From NCBI GenBank assembly GCA_023653245.1, contig JAMNXK010000004.1, positions 1 to 39,943 on the forward strand: a stretch of DNA of 39,943 bases. Direction: 5' to 3'. The number at the start of each line of letters is the position of its first letter. The first letter of the stretch is position 1. The notes under the pieces are model-generated. The model had not been told where the DNA came from and made no database searches. It saw only the letters and a program-made list of their open reading frames with translations. Shown piece after piece: positions 16,246 to 24,017 of this stretch. The stretch comes from Tagaea sp. GTDB taxonomy: Bacteria; Pseudomonadota; Alphaproteobacteria; CACIAM-22H2. A program made the translations under genes and the position numbers.

Positions 16246-16865
16246 GGGTTGCTCCTGAGGTTGAGGTTCTGGCGTACATCGAACGCGCCTGGTGCTTCGC
16301 CATGCGGCGGCACGTCCCAATCGGCGCGCACGCGCAGGAACTCGTCGAGCGTCAAGCCGCGCTTCGTGCGATCGGCGAGCGCCGTGCAGCGCGCCTCGAC
16401 GACGTAGACGACCAAGCGCTGTTTGCGGATCGTGCCGTTGCGCAGCTGCAGAAGGCGCGTCACGTCCATCGGCTCGACCAGTCCCGCCTCGCCTTCGAGC
16501 CCGAGATCCGATCCGTCCAGCGCCGCCATCGCGTCGGTCGCGATCATGTAGGCGCCGGGTGCATCGGCGCGCTCGCTCTTGCGCGCGTCCGCCTCGCCGC
16601 GCGCGCCCGGCGTGGCGATCAGGATTTGCCATTCCAGCACGGCGTGCTTCTTCGCACCCACCGCCTTCATTTCGACCGCGCCGGCGAAATTCACCAGCAC
16701 GGCGGGCAAGAGCTTGAGTGCTGCGGCGATCGCGTTCTCGTCGTCGCTGTCGAACGACCCGCCATAGCCGCCCATCGCTTTGAGCGAATAGCCGGTATTC
16801 GCGGGGCTCAGGAAATCCGCGAGGCGCGCGACGATCGCGTTCTCGATGGCGGGGAGCCGGATCAT
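16242..16865 (-). CDS. Mu gp37-like protein (DUF1834)
   Basis: 207 residues with the family's features: IENAIVARLADFL at the start, a central LLPAVLVNFAGA, EWQILIATPGARGEADAR, GAYMIATDAMAALDG and a C-terminal QRLVVYVVEARC. It is encoded between G and gp38 with ATGA overlaps on both sides. Probably a tail-terminator or head-tail joining component; its exact role is not established in Mu. Confidence 0.85.
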   Translation of the reverse strand: MIRLPAIENAIVARLADFLSPANTGYSLKAMGGYGGSFDSDDENAIAAALKLLPAVLVNFAGAVEMKAVGAKKHAVLEWQILIATPGARGEADARKSERADAPGAYMIATDAMAALDGSDLGLEGEAGLVEPMDVTRLLQLRNGTIRKQRLVVYVVEARCTALADRTKRGLTLDEFLRVRADWDVPPHGEAPGAFDVRQNLNLRSNP

Positions 16866-17326
16866 CGAACCGGACCGCCCATGGGCGCGGCAAGGAAGTC
16901 TTCGACGATCTTGCCCGCTTTGGTCTTGTCGCCGTCCGACAGGCCGATGAAGGGCCGCGCCGGTATGGTGGCCGCGCGGTTGCGCCCGGCCTTGCCGCCG
17001 AATTGATGGATCGCGGCATAGAAGGAGTTCGAGCCGACCGTCACGCGATCGCGCTCGGCGCGATGATGCACGGATTGGCGCAGATGCCCGCGGTCGATCA
17101 GCGTCTGTCCGCCGCCTTCGAGCACGCGCAAGGACGGCGCCCAGGCCGCGCCCTTGGGATCGACGCCGCGTTCGAAGCGGTCGAGCGTCGAAGCGACGAG
17201 CGAATCGCCGATCGTGTCGTGGACCGGAATCATGTCGTCGAGGCGCCGGCGCAGACGATCCAGCTTCGCGCCGATATCCGACAGCGCCACGCGATCGACG
17301 ATCACGGGGAGAGACACGCCGGCCAT
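16862..17326 (-). CDS. G: Virion morphogenesis protein G (tail completion)
   Basis: 154 residues of the Mu gpG/P2 gpS-type phage virion morphogenesis family: DIGAKLDRLRRRLDDMIPVHDTIGDSLVASTLDRFERGVDPKGAAWAPS..., LIDRGHLRQSVHHRAE, VGSNSFYAAIHQFGGKAGRN and IPARPFIGLSDGD are all diagnostic. In Mu, G lies between F and I; here it is between gp36 and gp37. Starts with a TGATG overlap of gp36. Confidence 0.93.
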   Translation of the reverse strand: MAGVSLPVIVDRVALSDIGAKLDRLRRRLDDMIPVHDTIGDSLVASTLDRFERGVDPKGAAWAPSLRVLEGGGQTLIDRGHLRQSVHHRAERDRVTVGSNSFYAAIHQFGGKAGRNRAATIPARPFIGLSDGDKTKAGKIVEDFLAAPMGGPVR

Positions 17327-17754
17327 CAGAACGCCCTCATGGAATGGGCGTCGAACACGCGGCCCGGGCCCGCGAGCGTCACGTCGTCGGCGCCCGAGGT
17401 GGCCGAGGGGGCGGGCGCGAGATCGAGTTTGAAGACGCCGTTCGAGATTTCCTTGAGCCGCGCAAGCGCGCTTGCATAAGCGTCCTTCACGTCCTGCGGC
17501 ACGAGCTGCGGGTGCAGCCGGTGGAACGCGATCTCGCACGCCGCCGCCACCAGCGGGCGCGGAAAGGGTTGGGCGAGCGGGAGCGCGTAACGGCCGCGCA
17601 AATATCCGTCGATCTCGTCGCTCGCGCTTTCCAGCGCCTTGGCCACGACGCCCGCGTCGATGGCACCGGCGGGCGGCGTGGCGCGATCCGACAGATCGCG
17701 GATCGTCTCCGTGCCGTAGCGATCGATCAGATCGGCTTGCGTGGCGTAGGGCAT
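17326..17754 (-). CDS. Mu gp36-like head-tail protein (DUF1320)
   Basis: 142 residues. MPYATQADLIDRYGTETIRDLSDR at the start, VVAKALESASDEIDGYLRGRYALPLAQPFPRPLVAAACEIAFHRL in the middle and DVKDAYASALARLKEIS define the DUF1320/gp36 family, head-tail connector-like helical proteins. The C-terminal ~25 residues are divergent. The next gene, G, overlaps by TGATG. Confidence 0.9.
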   Translation of the reverse strand: MPYATQADLIDRYGTETIRDLSDRATPPAGAIDAGVVAKALESASDEIDGYLRGRYALPLAQPFPRPLVAAACEIAFHRLHPQLVPQDVKDAYASALARLKEISNGVFKLDLAPAPSATSGADDVTLAGPGRVFDAHSMRAF

Positions 17755-17766
17755 CGGTCTCTCGTC

Positions 17767-18159
17767 TTAGGCGGCGGCGCCGAATTCGTGGACGACTTCC
17801 TCGACCGTCAGCTCGCCATCGTCGCGGATCGCGCGAAGCTTCGAGGCATGCTCGTCGAGCGAGACAAAGACCGGCACGGTCCCGAACTCGAAGCCGGCGC
17901 GCTGATGGCCGTCCTTCTTGGCCACGACCTTGAGCGCGTTCGCTTTGGGCGTTCCGGTTTTCCCGGCCGCCGGCTTCTTGGCCGCGCCGTCCCCGAAATC
18001 GTGCTCGACTTCTTCGACGATCAGCTTGGGCTCGTTCTTCAACGCGTCGATCTGGTCGCGCTTGAGGTCGTCGAGCTTGAGGAAGCGCGGCGTCGTGTTG
18101 AACGCGAAGTTGGCGCGGCGGAAGGTGGCGGGGCGCGAGACGATCTTGAGGGCGTTCAT
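17767..18159 (-). CDS. gp35-position protein with an internally duplicated domain
   Basis: 130 residues made of two copies of one ~55-residue unit. Copy 1 (residues ~3-56): ALKIVSRPATFRRANFAFN...LIVEEVEHDFGDG. Copy 2 (~74-127): ALKVVAKKDGHQRAGFEFG...LTVEEVVHEFG. They are joined by a K/P/A/G-rich linker. Single copies resemble the HI1506-like FluMu N-terminal domain that follows the major head gene. The position after T suggests a capsid-associated or decoration role (inference). Start ATG at 18159. Confidence 0.7.
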   Translation of the reverse strand: MNALKIVSRPATFRRANFAFNTTPRFLKLDDLKRDQIDALKNEPKLIVEEVEHDFGDGAAKKPAAGKTGTPKANALKVVAKKDGHQRAGFEFGTVPVFVSLDEHASKLRAIRDDGELTVEEVVHEFGAAA

Positions 18160-18256
18160 GGCCTGGGTCCTTGGTTTGGGGCCTGGGTTCGGGTGGGACG
18201 CGGAAGAGCCGCGCCGGCCGCCCTCGATGGAAGGTGCCGGCGTGACGTCTCATGCG

Positions 18257-19156
18257 TCAGTCGAGGAACGGCACCATCAGCGGCTTGGCCGTGCCCTTCC
18301 ACTTGTTCGACGCACCGCCCGCGATATGCGTGCTGTTGAGCACGTCGAGCGCGTCGCCTTCGAGCGCCTGCGGATAGACGAGGGTCGTCGGCACGATGCC
18401 GAGCGAGTCCGCGGTCTTGTCTTTCTTGAACGTCGCGAACAGCGCGCGCGCCGTGCCGTAATTCGCCGGCGTCAGCGGCTGCTTGCTCATCACGATCAAC
18501 TGCCACAGGCCGGCGCCGACATTGGCGCGGCCGTCCGAACCGTAGAGGAACGTCTTGGCGTGGAAGACGTTGTCGTCGGTGTCGGAGTCTTTGCGGATCA
18601 GGTTCGTGAAGGGCCGGCGCTCCTGATAGATGATCGGCTTGATCGGCCGCGACAGGTCCATCAGGAACCAGGCCGGACCGGTCCCGTCGATGTAGTTCGA
18701 GACGGACTCCTGCGATCCGTCGGCCTTGATCTGCGGATGGTCGGTGTCGCACAGATACTGCCCGTCGTAGCAAAGCTGCGCGTTCGCTGATTTCAGGAAC
18801 TGGAACACGAGCCGGTCGGGGTGGCGCGCGGCTTCGTCGCCGAGGATGCGGAAGAACGTCGAATAGGTGCCGAGCTGGTCGTCTTCGAACTTCTCGCGAT
18901 CGATACCGACGGTGTTCTCGAACGGGACGTTCTTGATCGCGAAGTCGTGGGCGGCGATGTTGTTGACCACACGCTCGCCGACCCACTGGCGGAAGCCGGG
19001 CAAATCCTTGAGCCACGGATACTTCTCTTCGGACGTGGTGGACTTGGTCCGCATCGCGACGTCGTCGAGCTGACTCTTGAACGAGCCGATGCCCGCTTGG
19101 AACGCGGTATTGAAGCCGACATAGGCGGCGGCGAGGGACGCGCGGTTGACGATCAT
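18257..19156 (-). CDS. T: Major head (capsid) subunit T
   Basis: 299 residues, the Mu gpT family, with an HK97-type fold in known homologues. Signature segments: VGFNTAFQAG, SEEKYPWLKDLPGFRQWVGERVVNNI, IKNVPFENTVGIDREKFEDDQLGTYS and LCYDGQYLCDTDHPQI. Ends in ...KPLMVPFLD. It follows the decoration-type gene 18 bp downstream and a 97-bp gap separates it from the duplicated-domain gene. Forms the icosahedral shell after cleavage/assembly aided by protease I and scaffold Z. Confidence 0.95.
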   Translation of the reverse strand: MIVNRASLAAAYVGFNTAFQAGIGSFKSQLDDVAMRTKSTTSEEKYPWLKDLPGFRQWVGERVVNNIAAHDFAIKNVPFENTVGIDREKFEDDQLGTYSTFFRILGDEAARHPDRLVFQFLKSANAQLCYDGQYLCDTDHPQIKADGSQESVSNYIDGTGPAWFLMDLSRPIKPIIYQERRPFTNLIRKDSDTDDNVFHAKTFLYGSDGRANVGAGLWQLIVMSKQPLTPANYGTARALFATFKKDKTADSLGIVPTTLVYPQALEGDALDVLNSTHIAGGASNKWKGTAKPLMVPFLD

Positions 19157-19174
19157 GGTGGTGTCCTTTCGGGG

Positions 19175-19582
19175 TTAGACGATCTCGACCCAGACGCCTT
19201 GGGCGTCCACGTCCCACACGCGGCCCGCTTTGGAGCGCGTGTTGGTGCCGTTGGTCTTGGCGACGGTCTCGTCGTCGGCGATCCAGCAATCGGCGCCGAT
19301 GTCGGCGAGCGCGATCGCGTCGCCGGCGGCCGAGTTCTTCAAGTGGAAGATGCCGCGTTGAACGGGCACGCGGATCGCACCGGCGGCGCCGCCGGTGTTG
19401 TTCGCGTCGTCGAGCGCGATACCGACACAGACATCGCCGGTGGCCACACGGCCCGGCCGCGCGACGCCGGCCGCCATCACGACGAGCGCGCCTTGGAAGA
19501 CGACGAGGTTCGCGGCGACCGGCAGATCGCGGCGCGTGGCGGCGGCGAGGGTTCGGGTGTCGCGGGGTGCGGACAACGGCAT
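19175..19582 (-). CDS. Small capsid-associated (decoration/DUF2190-like) protein
   Basis: 135 residues, beta-rich: ANLVVFQGALVVMAAGVARPG, DVCVGIALDDANNTGGAAGAIRVPVQRGIFHL and AADADCWIADDETV-like turns. This pattern (R-x-pG..-x-G-A-a.D., then 'AVQRGVF.L') is common to head decoration/DUF2190-type proteins encoded between the protease/scaffold and the major capsid gene in Mu-like phages. It probably stabilises the capsid surface. It starts 46 bp after protease I ends. Confidence 0.65.
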   Translation of the reverse strand: MPLSAPRDTRTLAAATRRDLPVAANLVVFQGALVVMAAGVARPGRVATGDVCVGIALDDANNTGGAAGAIRVPVQRGIFHLKNSAAGDAIALADIGADCWIADDETVAKTNGTNTRSKAGRVWDVDAQGVWVEIV

Positions 19583-19628
19583 GGTCTACTCCGGAGTTCG
19601 GGTTGGGTTGGGGGTCGCGCGGCGCGGC

Positions 19629-20222
19629 TCAGCCGGCCTGCTGCTTGGCGAGCGCCTCTTTGGACTTCTTGAAATCCTCGGCCGACACGCCGAGCTGCGA
19701 GGCGACCGCAAGCTCGGTGGCGGAGAGCCCGCCTTCGCCGCCGGCGGCGGCGAGCGTGGGCGCGCCGGTCGAAGGATCGATCAGCGCGGGCGTGACCTTC
19801 ACGTACTCGGCGAAGCGCGCCGGGTCGCTCGACGCGAAATCGAGCGCCCATGCCTTGGCGACGGGCGCGATCTTGCCCACCTTCATCGCCGCTTCGACGG
19901 CGGTTTGCGCGGCGGTCGCTTGGCCAGCGGACTTGATCGTCGCGATCTCGGTGTTGAGCGCGGCGACGGTCTTGTTCAGCGAAGCGACGACGGTGCGCAG
20001 ATCGCCTTCCTCCGCCTTCTCGCTCTTCGCCGCGATCGCGGTTGCGAGCGCTTCGAGCGTCGTGTCCTTCGGCAGGCCCAGCGAGGCGGCGGCCGTGGCG
20101 AGCTGCGAAGCGGTGGCCGCGCCCTTGTCGAGGAGCGCCTTCACGGCGGCGATCACGTCGTCGGCGGTGGCGCCGGCGGCGAGGCCGAGCAGAGCGGCAA
20201 GAGTTTCGGCGAGCTTGTCCAT
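19629..20222 (-). CDS. Z: Nested in-frame scaffold protein Z
   Basis: An internal ATG at 20222 within I is preceded by GGAG at an 8-nt spacing, a better ribosome site than chance would suggest. Initiation there gives a 197-residue alanine-rich, helix-forming protein (MDKLAETLAALLGLAAG..., coiled-coil-like TVVASLNKTVAALNTEIATIKSAG) lacking the protease. Mu makes scaffold Z from such a nested start in I. Existence as a separate product is inferred from this Mu precedent plus the SD. Confidence 0.7.
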   Translation of the reverse strand: MDKLAETLAALLGLAAGATADDVIAAVKALLDKGAATASQLATAAASLGLPKDTTLEALATAIAAKSEKAEEGDLRTVVASLNKTVAALNTEIATIKSAGQATAAQTAVEAAMKVGKIAPVAKAWALDFASSDPARFAEYVKVTPALIDPSTGAPTLAAAGGEGGLSATELAVASQLGVSAEDFKKSKEALAKQQAG

Positions 20223-20714
20223 GGTGTCTTCTCCGTTTTCGGTTTGAGAGGCGAGCGCGGTCAGCTGCTCGAAATTCGGAATGTTGGTGAGACCGGCGCC
20301 GCGGATGCCGACGACGCGGCCGGTCTTGTCGTGCAGAAACCACGGCGAGATGAACCGGTACTCGCGCGCGGCGACGGCCGCGCCGCCTTTGTCGGTCCAC
20401 TCGACCTTGGCCCAGATACCGTCGTCGCGAAGCTCGGCCGAGCCTGCGTCGATCCAGCCGGCGGCCCGCAAATCGGCGGAACCGCTTGGCCGATGCAGCG
20501 CGTGGTCGTAGTCGATCGGGAGCGGACGCTTGAAAGCCTTCATCGCGGCGACGACTTGCGCGGCGTTGGCGCGATCGTTGTGGTAGGGCCCGCGCCCATC
20601 GACGCCCTTCCAATCGCCGAACGGCATCAGATGCACCATCTCGGGCGCGGCGGTTCCGCCGCCTTGTGCCGAGGCGATCTCCAGAGCCGTTCCTTTCGCG
20701 AGCGTGCCGGTCAT
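19629..20714 (-). CDS. I: Head maturation protease I (with C-terminal scaffold)
   Basis: 361 residues. The N-terminal ~160 residues are the Mu gpI protease: MVHLMPFGDWKGVDGRGPYHN, LPIDYDHALHRPSGSADLRAAGWID with the conserved YDH (likely catalytic His), AAREYRFISPWFLHDKTGRVVGIRGAGLTNIPN (catalytic Ser in RFISP by family comparison). The remainder is alanine-rich scaffold. Strong SD GGGAGGG lies 7 nt before the ATG at 20714. It is preceded by the long central gap. As in Mu, I shares its 3' part with an in-frame scaffold gene Z. Confidence 0.92.
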   Translation of the reverse strand: MTGTLAKGTALEIASAQGGGTAAPEMVHLMPFGDWKGVDGRGPYHNDRANAAQVVAAMKAFKRPLPIDYDHALHRPSGSADLRAAGWIDAGSAELRDDGIWAKVEWTDKGGAAVAAREYRFISPWFLHDKTGRVVGIRGAGLTNIPNFEQLTALASQTENGEDTMDKLAETLAALLGLAAGATADDVIAAVKALLDKGAATASQLATAAASLGLPKDTTLEALATAIAAKSEKAEEGDLRTVVASLNKTVAALNTEIATIKSAGQATAAQTAVEAAMKVGKIAPVAKAWALDFASSDPARFAEYVKVTPALIDPSTGAPTLAAAGGEGGLSATELAVASQLGVSAEDFKKSKEALAKQQAG

Positions 20715-20793
20715 CGAACCCTCCCGGCCAGTCCCGCGACTTGCGGACCGCGCCGATGGGTGCGAACGTAGATACCGAGCCAAGCGCCGGGCA

Positions 20794-20811
20794 GGACGAC
20801 GCGCGTCGTCC
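20794..20811. promoter_or_regulatory. 18-bp perfect palindrome in the I leader
   Basis: GGACGACGCGCGTCGTCC is its own reverse complement. An 18-bp stretch overlapping it (GCAGGACGACGCGCGTCG, 20791-20808) recurs exactly at 28354-28371 ahead of the lysis operon. Candidate binding site for a late activator such as the Mor/C-type protein; alternatively a transcript hairpin. Confidence 0.5.
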
Positions 20812-20915
20812 AGCCGGGACAGCCCCGAACCGGCCCCCGGTCCGGGCTCCCGAAACACCCGATTCCGGTGCCGAGACGCCGGGCGCGACCGGGCCCCCCC
20901 TCGAAACAGGGCCGA

Positions 20916-20942
20916 TTAACGGCCGTTAACGCATGGTTAACG
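20916..20942. repeat. Palindrome cluster TTAACGGCCGTTAA / CGTTAAC...GTTAACG
   Basis: Three TTAAC/GTTAA cores within 27 bp make a perfect 14-bp palindrome and a second, spaced inverted repeat. It is an unusually A/T-bearing island in a G/C-rich gap at the prophage centre. Possible gyrase-associated or protein-binding site. Confidence 0.5.
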
Positions 20943-21150
20943 CTTGGTCCCGCATGTCCTGGGTAGGGTGGGTGCGGGAAGCGGTGCGCGAACGTTAATA
21001 ACGCACCGGAGCCGGGGCGCTTTTGGAGGGCCGGGGCTTGACCCGCGCCGGGACCGGGCGCAGATTGCCCAGACCGACGCCGGGTGGGCCGCGCCCCGAT
21101 ACCCGGCCGACGGTCGCCAGGCGAGCCGGTCGATCTGTGCGCCCACCCCC

Positions 21151-22386
21151 TCACGACAACCTCGCTTTCGGAGCCCGCGCATAGACGCGGTGGCCCTTGC
21201 GGACGGCGGCGATGTCGCGGTCGCGGTCGAAGATCGTGAGTCCGCTCCACACGCCGTCGTCGCGATCGGCGACGATCGCGATCCAACGATCCTTCTCGAA
21301 CTCGATCCGCTTGACGTAGCGCCGGCGCAAGCGCACGGCGCCGGTTTCCTTCGAGCGCGCGAACGTGGTCCAGATTTCCGCCGGGTCCTCGATCGTCTCG
21401 CGGATGAACGGCCAATAGCGTTCGCGATGGGACGCGACGCGCTTGGGATCGGCGAGCGTGTGATCGACGATCGCGCGCGTGACCTGCACGCGCTGGCCTG
21501 TGGGATCCTCGAAGATCGCGTCGTCGCCGCCGATCGCTTTGCGCCAGGCGTCGAGCAAGCCGGCCTCGTCGCCGGGCTTCACACGCGGTCCGAGCGTGGC
21601 TTGCGCGCGATCGGCGGGCAAAGGCGGCCGAGACTGCGGCGGCGCCACGGGCGAGACGATCTCTTCGAACGCGCCGGCGCGTTCGAGCGCCAGGCGCTCG
21701 CGCGTGAAACCCTCACCGGCCGCTTCGCCGACGTTGTAGCCGAAGCCCGTATCGATTCCCTTCGGTACGGCGACATTCACGATGCCGCCTTCGGTCTTCA
21801 CCGAACGCGTCTCCATTTCGATCTTGGGCGATTCGCCGACTTCGTAGCCGTAGCGCGCGAGATCGCGATCGCTCAGCGTCTGCACGGTGCAGCGGCAGTT
21901 CCAGCCATTGGGCGGATAGTGCGTCTTCCAAAACGGATCGTCGATCGGCAGAACCAGCCCGTGCCAGGCCATATGCTCGGGCCGCGTGCGATCGTCCTTG
22001 ACCGCCTGGTAACGCAGATAAGGACGGCGTTCTTTGACGCGCTGCGCCGCCTCCCACTTGCCCGCCTGATGGGCCATGCGCACGTTGGTGTCGAAGATCA
22101 CCCGGCTTCGCCAATTGCGCCCGCCGTTGTAGTCCCACCCATGCGCCGCGACGATCTTGTCGAAATCCTTGCGGAACGCGCCGATGGTCGTTCCGGAAGC
22201 GATCGCCTTGTCGATGGCGCTTTGGAAATCGCTCAGCAGCGAATCGTCGAGCGCGCCCGCGATCGTGAAGGCGCGCGCGTGCATGCCTTGCCAGAGATCG
22301 CGCCAGGTCTTCGTCTTCACGCCGAGCTTCTGCCGGAAGAACGCGATCGCTTCGTCGAACGGCAGGGCGATGGGCGACGCGGTCAT
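21151..22386 (-). CDS. F: Minor head protein F (MuF) with C-terminal PBECR2-like nuclease domain
   Basis: 411 residues. Residues ~1-190 are the Mu F/SPP1 gp7 head-morphogenesis domain: LPFDEAIAFFRQKLGV, DTNVRMAHQAGKWEA, RPYLRYQAVKDDRTRPEHMAWHGLVLPIDDPFW and the signature NCRC at 163-166. After a proline-rich linker, residues ~290-404 resemble the PBECR2 (phage Barnase-EndoU-ColicinE5-RelE-like) domain: QRVQVTRAIVDHTL, RERYWPFIRETIEDPAEIW, RRRYVKRIEFEKDRWIAIVADRDDGVWSGLTIF. MuF proteins are injected with DNA, so the tail may act in the new host (inference). A paralogous 90-residue copy of the MuF core lies beside the repressor. Confidence 0.9.
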   Translation of the reverse strand: MTASPIALPFDEAIAFFRQKLGVKTKTWRDLWQGMHARAFTIAGALDDSLLSDFQSAIDKAIASGTTIGAFRKDFDKIVAAHGWDYNGGRNWRSRVIFDTNVRMAHQAGKWEAAQRVKERRPYLRYQAVKDDRTRPEHMAWHGLVLPIDDPFWKTHYPPNGWNCRCTVQTLSDRDLARYGYEVGESPKIEMETRSVKTEGGIVNVAVPKGIDTGFGYNVGEAAGEGFTRERLALERAGAFEEIVSPVAPPQSRPPLPADRAQATLGPRVKPGDEAGLLDAWRKAIGGDDAIFEDPTGQRVQVTRAIVDHTLADPKRVASHRERYWPFIRETIEDPAEIWTTFARSKETGAVRLRRRYVKRIEFEKDRWIAIVADRDDGVWSGLTIFDRDRDIAAVRKGHRVYARAPKARLS

Positions 22387-24017
22387 CCGGCCACCTCGTC
22401 TTCGCCGGCGAGACGGCCCAACAGATTGGCGTCGCGCATCGCCGCCGCGATCTCGGCCGGATCGAACTCGGACGCGAGGGCCAAGAGATCGCGCTGCAGT
22501 TCGTCCCAATCGTTCGCGGACGCCACGATCGCGCGCATCCGTTCGATGCGCGCGCGCACGGCCGGTTCGGCGGCTTTGTCGCCCTTGGCGGCGATCGCGT
22601 CGGCGACATTCTTCGCGCCGGCATTGATCGAGGCCAGCGCGGTCGCGAGTTGCTCGAATGGCGTTGCGCCGGGGGGCGTTGCGCCGAAGGGCGGGGGCGG
22701 CGTCGTGCCCGGCGGCGGCAACGCCGGCGCGGATGCCGGCGCGCGCAACAGCACGGCACCCTTCTTGGGTTCGGGGAAGCCCAGTTTGTCGCGCACGATC
22801 GAGGCTTCGATATCGACGCCGAGCGGCACGAGCTTCACCAGCACGTCCGACATCGTCGTCGGGTCGAAGACTTCCGGCGCTTGGAAGCGCAGTTGCGGCA
22901 CGCGCGCGCCCGGCCCGAAATTGAGCGCCACGGCCGGGGCGAGCAAACACTTGCGCACGGACATCGCCAGCATCATCGCGTCGGCGTCGCGGATGTCGTC
23001 GCGGACTTTCTCGTGTTCCTTCGACACCGCGTGCCCGCCCGACACCGCGTCGGTCGTGGTCGTCTGCCCCAACACGAGCTTGGACATCTGCAGATCGATG
23101 AAGGTCGCGAGATCGCCGTAGAGCTTGCCGTCGCGATTGCCCGACGCCTCGACGAATTCGAGCAGCATCGAGGCGGGCACGATGGCGCCCGCGTCGCGCG
23201 CGATCTGCGACACCGCACGGAGCAGCGTGCGCTTCTGTTCCTCGGTTGCGTTGGGCGGATACTTGCCGACGCGCAAGGGCTGGCCGTACACCTCGCAGAA
23301 CTCGACCCAGGCCTTGAGATCGAAGCTCTTGAACAGCCAATACCAGGCGGCGACGCGCGCGATCCCCGAGCGCGGCGTCGAGCCCGATTTCGAGCGGATC
23401 GCGAGGGTCAGGTACTTGGCCGGCGCCAACGGTTTGTAGCCGGGCACGCCCCGCCCGCCTTGCCGCGCGGGCTCGCCATGGCCCTTCTCGCCCGGCAAAG
23501 CGCGAACCAGCGGCGTCTTGCGATCGTCGGGATCGAATCCCAAATGGCGCGGATCGACCCACTCGTAGGCCTTGGGCTTCCAGCGCGGCCCGTCCAAATC
23601 CCAGACGATCTCGGTGACCGACACGCCTTTGCCCACGGCGTCCAGCATGTCGAACAAAGCCGCGCGGAACGCGTCGTCGTCGGCCAGCTCGCGGCAGAAA
23701 TCGGCGATCTCGACGTCGCGCGGATCGTCCGACGCGGCTTCGATCGTCGGGGCGAGCGCCGCGACGCCGAGTTTGCGCGTGCGCAAGACCGAGACGTAAT
23801 GCGCGTCGCGCTCCTCGATGCGTTCGGCCAGCGCGTAGGAGGCGCTCGTGTCGCCGTCTTCGGCGTCGCGAAGAAGCGTCGCGAGGGACGACGGCGTGAG
23901 GCCGGTCGCCGGATCTTCGGATTCCGGCCGGCGCACGCCTTGGACGGACGGGGCCGCGTCCCGTTCGCGAAGCCGGGAGAGATCGATAGGTACGCCGTCG
24001 GCGTCGAGCAGCGCCAT
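22383..24017 (-). CDS. Portal protein (Mu gp29, DUF935)
   Basis: 544 residues. Family landmarks: LTPSSLATLLRDAEDGDTSASYALAERIEERDAHYVSVLRTRKLGV (~45-90), GVSVTEIVWDLDGPRWKPKAYEWVDPRHL, AAWYWLFKSFDLKAWVEFCEVYGQPLRVGKY, and LVLGQTTTTDA. It forms the ring through which DNA enters the head. The C-terminal ~150 residues begin with a proline/alanine-rich linker and end in helices. The start overlaps the terminase stop by one base (TGATG). Confidence 0.93.
   Translation of the reverse strand: MALLDADGVPIDLSRLRERDAAPSVQGVRRPESEDPATGLTPSSLATLLRDAEDGDTSASYALAERIEERDAHYVSVLRTRKLGVAALAPTIEAASDDPRDVEIADFCRELADDDAFRAALFDMLDAVGKGVSVTEIVWDLDGPRWKPKAYEWVDPRHLGFDPDDRKTPLVRALPGEKGHGEPARQGGRGVPGYKPLAPAKYLTLAIRSKSGSTPRSGIARVAAWYWLFKSFDLKAWVEFCEVYGQPLRVGKYPPNATEEQKRTLLRAVSQIARDAGAIVPASMLLEFVEASGNRDGKLYGDLATFIDLQMSKLVLGQTTTTDAVSGGHAVSKEHEKVRDDIRDADAMMLAMSVRKCLLAPAVALNFGPGARVPQLRFQAPEVFDPTTMSDVLVKLVPLGVDIEASIVRDKLGFPEPKKGAVLLRAPASAPALPPPGTTPPPPFGATPPGATPFEQLATALASINAGAKNVADAIAAKGDKAAEPAVRARIERMRAIVASANDWDELQRDLLALASEFDPAEIAAAMRDANLLGRLAGEDEVAG

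Larger units (their letters stand above)
20715..21150. other. Central non-coding region: predicted strong gyrase site and late (I) promoter
   Basis: 436 bp without a credible gene, between F and I, straddling the prophage midpoint (20709). In Mu the strong gyrase site that positions supercoiled loops for end synapsis lies at the genome centre between G and I. Contents: perfect 14-bp palindrome TTAACGGCCGTTAA at 20916-20929; an overlapping inverted repeat CGTTAAC-5-GTTAACG at 20924-20942; a C7 run near 20892; and an 18-bp perfect palindrome at 20794-20811, 80 bp before I. It is otherwise very G/C-rich. Gyrase binding cannot be read from sequence. Confidence 0.55.
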
